From Proteus terrae subsp. cibarius (GTDB lineage Bacteria > Pseudomonadota > Gammaproteobacteria > Enterobacterales > Enterobacteriaceae), in NCBI RefSeq assembly GCF_011045835.1, contig NZ_CP047349.1, positions 868,001-932,000 of the forward strand: a stretch of 64,000 bases of DNA, given 5' to 3'. A model generated the notes under the pieces. The model ran no database searches. It was not told the DNA's origin and saw nothing but the letters and a program-made list of their open reading frames with translations. A program made the position numbers and the translations under genes. Below, one piece after another: positions 15,495-24,915 of the stretch; the stretch's first letter is position 1, and each line of letters begins with the position of its first letter.

Positions 15495-18116
15495 ATGGCT
15501 AAATCATTCAAAACTGCTTCACGAAAAGCAGAAAAAAAGAGTAATCAGCATACTATTCGACCTGTTGCGGCACTGATCTATTTAATTATTGCTGGTATGG
15601 CAAGTGCTTCTAATGTGGTGTTTGCTACTAGTGATATCGAGTTTAACTCTGATATTCTTGATCTTAAAGATAAACAAAATATTGATTTATCTGACTTCTC
15701 TCGTGCTGGCTATATTATGCCAGGAAGATATGAGTTCATTGTTAAAGTTAATAATAATGAATTACCTGATCTCTATACTATTAATTATATTGTTCCCGAA
15801 AATGATCCTAAAGCGAGTATTCCTTGTATTCCTCGTGATTTGGTCAATCAATTTACGCTGAAACCTGAGTGGATTAAAGCGGTGACTTGGAAGGATGGCG
15901 ACGCGTGTCTTGATGAGTCTTCATTACCAGGTATGACAACAAGCACTAACTTAGGTGCGGGTAGCTTTATTGTCACCATTCCTCAAGCTTATGTTGAGTA
16001 TTCAACTGAAGACTGGGATCCACCTTCTCGTTGGGATGAGGGTATTTCAGGTCTTATTTTTGACTATAACGTCAATGCTAACGTCAATGATCCTGCAAAC
16101 GGTAAGCAAACACAACAAGTAACGGGGAGCGGTACTGCGGGTGCAAACTTAGGTGTTTGGCGTTTTCGTGCTGATTGGCAAGCAAGCTATCAACATACAA
16201 CAGGCGTTAACAGTAGTTCAGAAAATGATTGGGATTGGAGCCAATATTATCTTTATAGAGCAATCACTCAATTGGGCGCTCGCCTTGTTATGGGTGAAAC
16301 TTACTCACGCTCTGATGTTTTTGATAATTTCCGTTTTACAGGTATCAGTTTACTGACTGATGACCAGATGTTACCACCCAACTTACGCGGTTATGCTCCT
16401 GAAGTAACGGGGGTGGCGAAATCTAATGCAAAAGTAACAATTAGTCAGCAAGGCAGAGTGATCTATGAAACTCAGGTCGCGCCAGGTCCATTCCGTATTC
16501 AAAATCTTAATGATGCAGTGAGTGGTAAGCTTGATATTCGAGTAGAAGAGCAAGATGGCTCAGTACAAGAATATCAAATGGATACCGCAAGTATTCCTTA
16601 CTTAACACGACCTGGTCGAGTGCAATATAAATTATCAGCGGGTAAACCTTCTGATATGGACCATAAAACGGAAGGACCTGTTTTTGCAATGGGTGAGTTT
16701 TCATGGGGGATAACAAATGGTTGGTCTCTCTATGGTGGTTCATTAGTTGCAGGCGACTATAATTCTGTTTCTTTAGGTATTGGTCGAGATTTGATGGCAT
16801 TAGGTGCAATTTCTTTTGATGCCACCCATTCATGGGCAAAAATTCCTAATGATGGTAAGAACTATCATGGTGGTTCTTATCGGGTCAGCTACTCTAAACG
16901 TTTTGAAGCAATTAATGGTCAGGTAACTTTCGCCGGTTATCGCTTCTCTGAACGTGACTTTATGAGTATGGAGCAGTATTTAGATCGTCGTTATCGCGAT
17001 AACAATCGTGATAATAATAAAGAGCTTTATACCGTCACATTAAGTAAGCAATTCCCTGATTGGGGAATGAGTGCCTATCTTAACTATAACCACCAAACTT
17101 ATTGGAATAAGCCTAATAACGATTATTACAACTTATCATTATCTAAATTTATGGATATTGGTAGGTTCAAAAATATTAACTTTAACTTATCAGCGTATCG
17201 CAACAAATTTAACGGCACTAATGATGATGGTGTTTATCTGAATGCCAGTATGCCGTGGAGTGATAAAGCGACAATTAGCTATAACACTGTGATTAATAAA
17301 CACGGTAATTCACATAACGTAAGTTATTTCGACCGCCTTGATGACAATAATAACTATCGTTTAGGTGCCGGTTTAAGTAGCCGTGGTCGTCCTTCAGCTG
17401 ACGCCTATTATACCCGTTATGGTGATACTGCATTAGTCACTGCAAGTGCAAGCCATATTCAAGGTGAAAATACATCAGCATCACTTTCATTCCAAGGTGG
17501 CGCAACGTTGACACCAAAAGGTGGCGCATTCCACCGTACGGCAATGCCAGGCGCGGCGCGCCTATTAGTTGATACTAATGGTGTTTCTGGAGTACCAGTG
17601 AGAAGTTTAGGAGCGGTAAGCTACACCAATGCCTTTGGTAAAGCGGTGCTTCCAGATATTAATAACTATTATCGTAACAGTGCAACAATCGATTTAGATA
17701 AATTACCTGATGATGTCGATGCGGTACGTTCAATACAACAATTAACCCTAACTGAAGGGGCTATTGGTTACCGTGAATTTGACGTTATTGCAGGGCAAAA
17801 AGCGATGGCAATTGTACGTTTGAAAGACGGTACTTATCCACCATTTGGAGCAAGCATTACCACTACAAAAGGGCGTGAATTGGGGATCGTGAATGATAGC
17901 GGTAATGTTTATCTTAGTGGAATAAATTCAGGTGATATTTTAGACGTACGTTGGAGTGGTAAAAAACAGTGCACAGTACAAGTCCCTAAATTAGATGAAG
18001 GTTATTTTATTTCTTCACTATTATTAACTTGTGGAGCCACTCCATCAACATCTTCTCCAGCAGAAGAGAGAACCGAATCACCATCTCAACCACAGCTTGT
18101 TAAAACAGAAGGTTGA
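15495..18116 (+). CDS. MrpC', outer-membrane usher
   Basis: The 873-residue usher is close to MrpC over its whole length, with the same N-terminal motif (TSDIEFNSDILDLKDKQNIDLSDFS), barrel signature (YSRSDVFDNFRFTGI) and C-terminal domains (FGKAVLPDINNYYR). ATG 15495 (MAKSFKTASRK) aligns with the MrpC start; the in-frame ATG at 15480 overlaps the end of mrpB' and is rejected. The region just after the signal and around residues 110-130 differs most from MrpC. The presence of its own usher suggests independent assembly. Confidence 0.95.
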   Translation: MAKSFKTASRKAEKKSNQHTIRPVAALIYLIIAGMASASNVVFATSDIEFNSDILDLKDKQNIDLSDFSRAGYIMPGRYEFIVKVNNNELPDLYTINYIVPENDPKASIPCIPRDLVNQFTLKPEWIKAVTWKDGDACLDESSLPGMTTSTNLGAGSFIVTIPQAYVEYSTEDWDPPSRWDEGISGLIFDYNVNANVNDPANGKQTQQVTGSGTAGANLGVWRFRADWQASYQHTTGVNSSSENDWDWSQYYLYRAITQLGARLVMGETYSRSDVFDNFRFTGISLLTDDQMLPPNLRGYAPEVTGVAKSNAKVTISQQGRVIYETQVAPGPFRIQNLNDAVSGKLDIRVEEQDGSVQEYQMDTASIPYLTRPGRVQYKLSAGKPSDMDHKTEGPVFAMGEFSWGITNGWSLYGGSLVAGDYNSVSLGIGRDLMALGAISFDATHSWAKIPNDGKNYHGGSYRVSYSKRFEAINGQVTFAGYRFSERDFMSMEQYLDRRYRDNNRDNNKELYTVTLSKQFPDWGMSAYLNYNHQTYWNKPNNDYYNLSLSKFMDIGRFKNINFNLSAYRNKFNGTNDDGVYLNASMPWSDKATISYNTVINKHGNSHNVSYFDRLDDNNNYRLGAGLSSRGRPSADAYYTRYGDTALVTASASHIQGENTSASLSFQGGATLTPKGGAFHRTAMPGAARLLVDTNGVSGVPVRSLGAVSYTNAFGKAVLPDINNYYRNSATIDLDKLPDDVDAVRSIQQLTLTEGAIGYREFDVIAGQKAMAIVRLKDGTYPPFGASITTTKGRELGIVNDSGNVYLSGINSGDILDVRWSGKKQCTVQVPKLDEGYFISSLLLTCGATPSTSSPAEERTESPSQPQLVKTEG

Positions 18117-18161
18117 GAAGGGAAAAATTAAACGATTTTATAAACAAAAGAGTAATTAAAG

Positions 18162-18920
18162 ATGATGTTATTAAAGCGCTCATTCATTGTAGCAACCACA
18201 TTATTAACTGGCATGGTATTCACTCAACAAGCCATTGCTGCGATTGCATTGGATAGAACTCGTGTCATTTTTAATGGAGCTGATAAATCTGTCAGCCTGA
18301 ATGTTAGTAATCAAAATAAAGATCTCCCTTATTTAGCACAAGGTTGGATGGAAGATATCAATGGGCAAAAAGTGGAAAGTCCATTAATCGTTCTGCCACC
18401 TATTCAGCGAATTGAACCAGGTGATAAAAGCCAAATAAAAATACAGGGATTACCTGATGTCGCTAAATTACCTCAAGATAGAGAAAGTGTGTTCTATTTT
18501 AACTTACGTGAAATTCCACCACGTAGCGATAAACCGAATGTTTTACAAATTGCTTTACAAACGCGTATTAAACTCTTTTATCGTCCAGCAGCTATTTATG
18601 CAACGCAGACAGATTTAACAAATCCTTGGCAGGAAAAAATTACCTTAACAAAAAAAGGTGATACCTATCAGGTAAATAATCCAACACCTTATTTTGTGAC
18701 CATTGTTGATGGATTAACAGGATTGAAAGGTGAGAGCTTAGCCGGATTTACGCCATTAATGATAGATCCAAAAAGTAGTGCGGATCTTAATTTAAAAGCT
18801 TCTGCATTTGGTGCCTCACCAGTATTAAGTTACATCAACGATTACGGTGGACGCCCTCGTTTAAAATTTAGCTGTAGTGGTAACGACTGTAAGGTTGTAG
18901 AAACTGCAGTAGGAAATTAA
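18162..18920 (+). CDS. MrpD', periplasmic chaperone
   Basis: The 252-residue PapD-type chaperone is the same length as MrpD. A signal peptide precedes AIALDRTRVIFNGADKSV; the family signature ESVFYFNLREIPPRSDKPNV is identical to that of MrpD, and LQTRIKLFYRPA is retained. The near identity of the binding face suggests that MrpD and MrpD' could exchange subunits. Cysteines at FSCSGNDCK are conserved. Confidence 0.94.
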   Translation: MMLLKRSFIVATTLLTGMVFTQQAIAAIALDRTRVIFNGADKSVSLNVSNQNKDLPYLAQGWMEDINGQKVESPLIVLPPIQRIEPGDKSQIKIQGLPDVAKLPQDRESVFYFNLREIPPRSDKPNVLQIALQTRIKLFYRPAAIYATQTDLTNPWQEKITLTKKGDTYQVNNPTPYFVTIVDGLTGLKGESLAGFTPLMIDPKSSADLNLKASAFGASPVLSYINDYGGRPRLKFSCSGNDCKVVETAVGN

Positions 18921-18931
18921 TAGGTTTATTT

Positions 18932-19489
18932 ATGGATATGGAACAGCGGTTAAACACAAGCAAAGCAGTGTTGATTTTATTAATGACAGCATTTACTGGT
19001 GTCCTGAGTTCAGCTGCTGTTGCAAATACATCATCAAGTATGTTCGCACCTAAAGCGACGACAGTTTCACCGGGTATGGTTCCTGTTAATATTACCGGTT
19101 ATGTTATCGCTCCTCCACCTTGTGTTATTAATAATGGGCAGATGGTTGAGGTCGATTTTGGCGAAGTAATGAGCACGCGTATTGATGGTGCTAACTATAA
19201 ACGTCCCATTAATTATAAAGTTGAATGTAAAAAAATGCCGACTAATGCGATGAAAATCTCGGTTGTTGGTGGTGGTGCTGGATTTGATAGTAATGCGCTA
19301 AAAACAAATATTACTGGGTTGGGCGTCCGTATACTCTATCAAAATAAATTGTTGCGATTAGGACAAACTGTAAACTTTACTTATCCGAATATACCGGTTC
19401 TTGAGGCAATCCCCGTTCGCGATTATTCAGCAACATTAAGCGGTGGTGATTTTTCGGCAATCGCGACACTTCGCATTGAATATCAGTAA
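18932..19489 (+). CDS. MrpE', minor fimbrial subunit
   Basis: The 185-residue precursor carries APPPCVINNGQMVEVDFGEVMS and the second cysteine in KVECKKMP, and ends FSAIATLRIEYQ. It is parallel to MrpE, with the start (MDMEQRL) matching MKMEQRF. It differs most after the signal peptide. It lies 12 bases after mrpD'. Confidence 0.87.
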   Translation: MDMEQRLNTSKAVLILLMTAFTGVLSSAAVANTSSSMFAPKATTVSPGMVPVNITGYVIAPPPCVINNGQMVEVDFGEVMSTRIDGANYKRPINYKVECKKMPTNAMKISVVGGGAGFDSNALKTNITGLGVRILYQNKLLRLGQTVNFTYPNIPVLEAIPVRDYSATLSGGDFSAIATLRIEYQ

Positions 19490-19501
19490 GGAGCCGAGAC
19501 T

Positions 19502-19999
19502 GTGTATAGCAAATTGAAACATGTTTGTTTGATGACTCTACTTGTAATGGCTCCATTATCAATCAATGCAGCAGACGAACAACCTAATCTAAAATTATTT
19601 GGAACATTATTAATTCCGCCACCTTGTGTGATCGAAAATAATAACTTAATCGAAGTTTTTTTTGGCGACAATGTGGGGATTAATCGGATTGATGGAATTA
19701 ATTACACAAAACCGGTGAATTACACATTAAAGTGCGATCAAAATATAAAAGGTTGGGATCTTACCTTGTCAATAATTGGCCCTAAAAGCCAATTTGATGA
19801 TGCGGGACTACAAACCAATATGGCAAATCTAGCTATTCATATGATACGTGATGGTCAACCTTTTATTTTAAATGAACGTGTCATTATATCGCCAAGTAAA
19901 CTACCGATTATTCAAGCTGTACCTGTCAAAAAACCAGGAAGCACGTTGGCAAAAGGCCCATTTGAAGTCACTGCAACATTGCTCGCTGAATATCAATAG
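19502..19999 (+). CDS. MrpF', minor fimbrial subunit
   Basis: The 165-residue precursor begins with GTG at 19502, eight bases after AAGGAG; no better ATG is nearby. A signal peptide (to about NAA) precedes DEQPNLKLFGTLLIPPPCVI. The second cysteine is in LKCDQN and the end is FEVTATLLAEYQ. It is the paralogue of MrpF, whose gene starts with ATG; the GTG start is an expression difference between the operons. Confidence 0.87.
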   Translation: MYSKLKHVCLMTLLVMAPLSINAADEQPNLKLFGTLLIPPPCVIENNNLIEVFFGDNVGINRIDGINYTKPVNYTLKCDQNIKGWDLTLSIIGPKSQFDDAGLQTNMANLAIHMIRDGQPFILNERVIISPSKLPIIQAVPVKKPGSTLAKGPFEVTATLLAEYQ

Positions 20000-20009
20000 G
20001 AGAGTGAAA

Positions 20010-20561
20010 ATGAAAATCAAGACATTATCGCTTCCTGTTATTTACGGGCTAACGGTATTGATAGGAAGTATGGCAACAGCCAATGCAGCACCGAATAATA
20101 TGCGGCTTTATGGTACGTTAGTGGATGAGCCTTGTGTGATTAAGCCGGGTGATGAAACTATTTCTCTGGAATTCGGTAATGTGCCTGATAAAACATTTTA
20201 TATTGGTTCTGGAAGAACAAATAGCCAAGCATTTCAAATTCATTTATCAGAGTGTGATCTTTCGATTAATAAAAAAGTGAGAGTGACATTTAGTGGTACT
20301 GAAAATCAGGCAATGGTCGGGCAAGGTTTTCTTGCTTTAAGTGCAGGAAGCCAAGCAGAAGGTATTGCTATTGGATTAGAAAATTCAGATGGTACACCAC
20401 TACGGATTAATCAAGAAACCAGTAATATTGCCTTAAATTCAGGGGATTCGATTTTAAGGTTTCGAGCCTTTATACAAGCAGAACCTAATGCTATTGCCAA
20501 TGAATCAATAAAACGAGGTCGTTTTAGTGCAATAGCCACATTTCACCTGAATTATGATTAA
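20010..20561 (+). CDS. MrpG', minor fimbrial subunit
   Basis: The 183-residue precursor starts MKIKTLSLPVIYGLTVLIGS after AGGAGAG; the longer frame from 19872 lies within mrpF' and is rejected. Mature features match MrpG: RLYGTLVDEPCVIKPGDE, LSECDLS and the end FSAIATFHLNYD. It is probably tip-proximal. Confidence 0.88.
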   Translation: MKIKTLSLPVIYGLTVLIGSMATANAAPNNMRLYGTLVDEPCVIKPGDETISLEFGNVPDKTFYIGSGRTNSQAFQIHLSECDLSINKKVRVTFSGTENQAMVGQGFLALSAGSQAEGIAIGLENSDGTPLRINQETSNIALNSGDSILRFRAFIQAEPNAIANESIKRGRFSAIATFHLNYD

Positions 20562-20581
20562 TCCTTAAGATTGAGGTTAAT

Positions 20582-21436
20582 ATGTCTACCCCAAAACGAT
20601 TATCAGCATTATTTATATTTAGTGTGATGATGTTATTTTCAACATCATCAATGGCGGCAATTTTTTCTTATATCACAGAATCTAAGCTTGTAGGCTCAAA
20701 AGGTGCTGACTATACCTTTATTATTCAACGTTGGGATCCTGAGCCTCCTGGTACATTAAATCCATGTTATGGATGGAAAAGATGTTATATCACAATTAAC
20801 CACCGGCATGAAGCTGATGGTTCTGGGGGGACAGCAACAAAAAGGATATTAAGCAATGCACAAAATTATCGCACGATGGAAGAATTGCGCCAAGCCGTTT
20901 TGGCTAAATTAGCGTTACCTTATGGGCCTAACAAAGCCGTACACAGAGGTGTTGATCCTTCTCTTCTTCAAGAATGTGTGGGGCTATTTTACCAAGAAGA
21001 GTCAAGTGGTATTGCTAAAAGTGGTCGTTTATTACCCGGTTCTTCTTGTGGTATAGCACCTCCTCCTGTGGGAGCTTGTCAAATTATTGATGGCTCTGTG
21101 AATTTAGACTATGGTGAAATTAATGAGAACGAATTAAATAATGCACGCCGTTCAAAAAATATCAATATCACATGCAATAAGGATATGAGTGTAAAAGTGA
21201 TTGCGACAGGTATGGTAAGTGATCGTATTCCTTTACGTTCAGATAATAGCTTATATGCAAACTTATATTTAGGAACCCTTAATGGGGGCGAATATCCTGG
21301 GGAAGACGGCGCAATTATTTTTGTTCCCAAAGGTAGAGCAACATCAGTATCAGTCAGTTCTGTATTGCGTACAAATGGTCGTGTCGAGGCGGGATTCTTC
21401 TCAGGTTCTGGTGCACTTATCTTAACATTGCCATAA
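20582..21436 (+). CDS. MrpH', tip adhesin paralogue retaining the zinc histidines
   Basis: The 284-residue adhesin has a signal peptide ending near SMA-A. The lectin-like domain carries NPCYGWKRCY and QECVGLFYQ, and the C-terminal pilin domain runs from PVGACQIIDG to GALILTLP. The MrpH zinc histidines have counterparts at His74 and His76 (INHRHEA) and about His121 (AVHRGVD). The segment between them (AQNYRTMEELRQAVLAKLAL) and the surrounding loops differ strongly from MrpH, pointing to a different ligand. It is the most divergent pair between the two operons. Confidence 0.9.
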   Translation: MSTPKRLSALFIFSVMMLFSTSSMAAIFSYITESKLVGSKGADYTFIIQRWDPEPPGTLNPCYGWKRCYITINHRHEADGSGGTATKRILSNAQNYRTMEELRQAVLAKLALPYGPNKAVHRGVDPSLLQECVGLFYQEESSGIAKSGRLLPGSSCGIAPPPVGACQIIDGSVNLDYGEINENELNNARRSKNINITCNKDMSVKVIATGMVSDRIPLRSDNSLYANLYLGTLNGGEYPGEDGAIIFVPKGRATSVSVSSVLRTNGRVEAGFFSGSGALILTLP

Positions 21437-21456
21437 TAGAGAGAATAGGTTAAAGC

Positions 21457-21774
21457 ATGATGGATTATGATCTTATAGACATCAATGTGAATGAGCTAGT
21501 TGGCAAGAGAATACAAAGAAAACGTAAAGAGCTTGGTTATACTGGCGGCCACATTGCTGATAAATTGGGAATTAGCCAACAACAATTCTCACGTTATGAA
21601 CGCGGGTTAAATAAAATAGACTTGAGTTACCTTGTGACATTGGCGGTCTATTTAAAAACCCCCATTCACTGGTTTTTTGAAGATTGTTTTCATGTTGAAG
21701 AAGAAATTGAAGATAGACATGCAAGTAAGTGTATATATTTTATGGCGGAAACTACGCCAGATATTATCTTCTAA
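21457..21774 (+). CDS. MrpJ-family XRE regulator (MrpJ')
   Basis: The 105-residue protein has an HTH_XRE domain with GYTGGHIADKLGISQQQFSRYERG, matching MrpJ. The C-terminal third differs. MrpJ paralogues at the ends of fimbrial operons in Proteus repress swimming and swarming. The gene starts with tandem ATGs (21457, 21460). A terminator follows at 21806. Confidence 0.92.
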   Translation: MMDYDLIDINVNELVGKRIQRKRKELGYTGGHIADKLGISQQQFSRYERGLNKIDLSYLVTLAVYLKTPIHWFFEDCFHVEEEIEDRHASKCIYFMAETTPDIIF

Positions 21775-21805
21775 TCAGTAAATATTTTCTCATTAAGTGA
21801 TAGAT

Positions 21806-21834
21806 AAAAAGGGCAATAATAAATTGCCCTTTTT
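21806..21834 (+). terminator. terminator of the mrp' operon
   Basis: AAAAAGGGCAAT (21806-21817) pairs with ATTGCCCTTTTT (21823-21834) around a five-base loop, with T-rich sequence on the right arm. Intrinsic terminator. Confidence 0.88.
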
Positions 21835-22381
21835 ATCTTTAAAATATCAACGATATTGTCCTTTTAAAGATTTTTTTGTCATTTTTCTCTTTCTTCTCTC
21901 AGACCATCAACTCTTCATTCTGCGTATACTCGAACGTTCAATATCTACTATAAAATTAGTTGCTCACGTTACAAATAATCTAAAGTTTTAACCTATTCTG
22001 ACCATTTATTCGTCATTACTTTCTCTTTTATAGTAATTACAACCGTTACTATCAGGTTTATCTGAGTGTTTAATCGTTTCTGACTATTAATTGAAGGCAT
22101 TTTTAATCAGAAAAGGTTAATAAATAATCATGATAATGTTAAAAAATGTTACCTTATGCACATTTTTTAATTTTAGATATTATAAATTAATTTTAATGTA
22201 AGTTATTTGTAATTGTATGATTTATTTTTAATTTATTGTTTATTAAAGTAAAAAATATTTTATTTAGCAATTTTATTCAGGGTTTTATCTTAAATAAGGC
22301 ATTTATAAATAGGATTAACGGATAGTCATAATAAAAAGGGTTGTGTACTGTGCATTTTCTGTTTTTTTATAAAAAGGATAA
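21835..22381. other. AT-rich intergenic region before the AbgT gene
   Basis: No gene is supported here; the open frame at 21797-21991 runs through the terminator and is rejected. The region must hold the promoter of the following transporter, but I see no unambiguous -35/-10 pair. Confidence 0.4.
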
Positions 22382-23959
22382 ATGATGCAAACAAAAAAAC
22401 AGGGAGGCAGTCGCTTTCTACGCACAGTGGAATGGCTAGGAAATGCGCTACCCCATCCCGTTATTTTATTTATTATTTTAATTGCTATTTTACTTGTCTC
22501 TTCGGCGGTTGGTGAATATTTCGGTGTTACGGTACAAGATCCCCGACCAGAAGGCGCCAAAGGACGCGCAGATGATGGCTATATCCATATTATTAGTTTG
22601 TTAGATGCGGATGGCATTCGTCGTATATTGGCAAATATCGTCACAAACTTTACTGGATTTGCGCCTTTAGGTACGGTGCTGGTGGCGTTATTAGGTGTCG
22701 GTATTGCTGAACGCGCAGGTTTATTATCTGCGGTGATGCGTTTAGTGGTAATGAAAGCACCTCGCAAGATGACTACATTGGCAATTGTATTTGCCGGTAT
22801 TATGTCTAATACCGCGGCTGAATTAGGTTATGTGGTACTGATACCGTTATCAGCAATTATCTTCCATTCATTAGGGCGGCATCCTCTAGCGGGTCTTGCT
22901 GCTGCATTTGCGGGTGTTTCTGGCGGTTATTCTGCTAACTTGCTCTTAGGAACGATAGATCCGTTATTATCGGGTATTACACAGCAAGCAGCGCGTATTA
23001 TAGATCCAACCTATATCGTTGGTGCTGAAGCAAACTGGTACTTTATGTTTGTCAGTACATTCCTTATTACTTTCTTAGGTTACTTCATTACGGAAAAAAT
23101 CGTTGAGCCTCAACTAGGGCCTTATAACGGTAACGAACTTGATGATGAAGAAAATGATTTAAGGAATGCTGCTGAAGTTACGCCACTAGAAAAGAAAGCA
23201 CTATGGGCTTCAACAGGGACATTTATTGTGATGGCCGTGATTTTGGCGCTAACGGTTGTTCCTGAAAATGGCATATTGAGAAACCAAGAAACAGGGTTAA
23301 TTGGTAATTCTCCTTTCTTAAAATCTATTGTTGTCTTTATTTTCTTATTCTTTGCAATACCGGGTATTGTTTACGGATGGATTGCTAAGACAATGCGTAC
23401 AGATAAAGACATCGTTGATGCTATGGCGAATTCGATGAGTACGCTTGGCCTCTATTTAGTGATTATTTTCTTTGCGGCTCAGTTTGTTGCGTTCTTTGGT
23501 TGGACAAACATCGGTCAGGTCATTGCTGTTAAGGGTGCTGCGCTACTTAATAGTATTGATATGCCAAGTGGATTACTGTTCTTAGGCTTTATTTTAATCT
23601 GTGCTTTTATTAACTTAATGATTGGTTCAGCATCGGCACAATGGGCTGTGACAGCACCTATCTTTGTACCAATGTTAATGCTTGCAGGTTATGCGCCAGA
23701 GACAATCCAAGCAGCATATCGAATAGGAGATTCTGTCACTAATATCATTACACCTATGATGAGTTACTTTGGTTTGATATTAGCAGTCGCAACAAAATAT
23801 AAGAAAGACACAGGTATTGGTACGATGATCTCTATGATGTTGCCATATTCCGTTATTTTCTTAATTGGTTGGTCATTATTGTTCTACTTATGGGTGTTTG
23901 TATTCAATTTACCAGTAGGGCCTGGCTCACCAACATACTACTCTCCAACAGCAGGTTAA
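22382..23959 (+). CDS. AbgT-family transporter
   Basis: The 525-residue integral membrane protein has many hydrophobic helices, starting with LPHPVILFIILIAILLVSSAVG. Family motifs include GTVLVALLGVGIAERAGL, GVSGGYSANLLLGTIDPLLSG and IGSASAQWAVTAPIFVPML. The AbgT family carries p-aminobenzoyl-glutamate and some members export sulfonamides; the substrate here is not known. The start is one of the tandem ATGs at 22382/22385 behind AAGGAT. No abgA or abgB hydrolase gene is adjacent, so a salvage role is not supported by context. Confidence 0.9.
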   Translation: MMQTKKQGGSRFLRTVEWLGNALPHPVILFIILIAILLVSSAVGEYFGVTVQDPRPEGAKGRADDGYIHIISLLDADGIRRILANIVTNFTGFAPLGTVLVALLGVGIAERAGLLSAVMRLVVMKAPRKMTTLAIVFAGIMSNTAAELGYVVLIPLSAIIFHSLGRHPLAGLAAAFAGVSGGYSANLLLGTIDPLLSGITQQAARIIDPTYIVGAEANWYFMFVSTFLITFLGYFITEKIVEPQLGPYNGNELDDEENDLRNAAEVTPLEKKALWASTGTFIVMAVILALTVVPENGILRNQETGLIGNSPFLKSIVVFIFLFFAIPGIVYGWIAKTMRTDKDIVDAMANSMSTLGLYLVIIFFAAQFVAFFGWTNIGQVIAVKGAALLNSIDMPSGLLFLGFILICAFINLMIGSASAQWAVTAPIFVPMLMLAGYAPETIQAAYRIGDSVTNIITPMMSYFGLILAVATKYKKDTGIGTMISMMLPYSVIFLIGWSLLFYLWVFVFNLPVGPGSPTYYSPTAG

Positions 23960-23966
23960 TTCTCTG

Positions 23967-23999
23967 CGATGATTGAAGCTTATACAGGGATGTATAGGC
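23967..23999 (+). terminator. terminator after the AbgT gene
   Basis: A hairpin of the form AGCTTATAC..GTATAGGCT around the core TACAGGGATGTA is followed by TTTTTCTATTTT. The same core is found in the mrpA hairpin. It could serve both strands, since the yhdN-like gene converges from the right. Confidence 0.8.
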
Positions 24000-24020
24000 T
24001 TTTTCTATTTTGATATTTCA

Positions 24021-24410
24021 TTATTTTTGTTCGGTTTCTTTTTTATGATTTACCAATTTTTCTGTTAATTGTGTGGCATAGTCTGCATGTAAAAATTGGG
24101 TATCTAAACCTGCTTGTTGCAATTTTAGCTCAAGTAATGCCAAACGCTTTTGCAGTGTTTCATCTTCTATTCCCGTTTCATTTAACGTACTTAGGATTTC
24201 CGCTAGAGATAAGGCTTCTTTTCTGTCTTGCATTTCAGGTGGTAAAAAACCAGCATTCTTTAATAAGTGATAGCTTGCTCTGAGTGACTCAGGAACATGG
24301 CTATTATCATCAAGTATCAGTGGTTTTCCTTCACCTTTTAGTGATGAAAGTTCTCCTTTTTGTAACGCTTTTTCGATATGGCGTTCAGCCCACTCATCTA
24401 AAATAGACAC
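24021..24410 (-). CDS. yhdN: YhdN-like DUF1992 protein
   Basis: The 129-residue protein has the N-terminal DUF1992 (DnaJ homologue subfamily C member 28 conserved domain) motif DEWAERHIEKALQKGELSSLKGEGKPL, also found in E. coli YhdN. The function is not established. No signal peptide or membrane segment is seen; the C-terminal half is probably helical. It is convergent with the AbgT gene. Confidence 0.8.
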   Translation of the reverse strand: MSILDEWAERHIEKALQKGELSSLKGEGKPLILDDNSHVPESLRASYHLLKNAGFLPPEMQDRKEALSLAEILSTLNETGIEDETLQKRLALLELKLQQAGLDTQFLHADYATQLTEKLVNHKKETEQK

Positions 24411-24540
24411 TTTAAACCTCTTTTTTAGTAACTATCGCAATAGAAAAGATCACCACAAATTAAATTGACTTGCTTAGATTATATAATTTGATATTATATT
24501 TTTATATTATATAAATAAGTATATCGATAGGGGATCAAAA

Positions 24541-24879
24541 ATGAGCAAGTACAAAGAAATAGTAACAGACATTGCAGGTAACATGGGGGCATTGTCTCAA
24601 AATATTCCAGAAGTGATGAAAGCTTTTATGAGCACGACAAAAGCGGGTGGTAAAGAAGGTGCTTTAGATGCAAAAACAAAAGAATTGATCGCTATTGCAA
24701 TTGCTGTTGCGAATCGTTGTGATGGCTGTATTGGATTTCATACAAAAACACTTGTAGAGCTTGGCACAACAGAACAAGAACTTGCAGAAGCATTAGGTGT
24801 TGCTATTTATATGGGCGGTGGTCCTTCAGTTATGTATGCATCCAACACCATGGGCGCTTTTAAAGAGTTTAGTAAATAA
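24541..24879 (+). CDS. AhpD-like / carboxymuconolactone decarboxylase family protein
   Basis: The 112-residue protein matches the short CMD-family proteins: KTKELIAIAIAVANRCDGCIGFHTK with the redox-type CxxC (CDGC) and a downstream His, then GTTEQELAEALGVAIYMGGGPSVMYA. Members act as alkylhydroperoxidase-like disulfide reductases. The ribosome site is AGGGGATC. The upstream stretch 24480-24520 has overlapping AT-rich palindromes (TATTATAT), possibly an operator. A terminator follows. Confidence 0.88.
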   Translation: MSKYKEIVTDIAGNMGALSQNIPEVMKAFMSTTKAGGKEGALDAKTKELIAIAIAVANRCDGCIGFHTKTLVELGTTEQELAEALGVAIYMGGGPSVMYASNTMGAFKEFSK

Positions 24880-24915
24880 GATTTTTATCATCATATGATT
24901 AAATAAAGTAATCAG

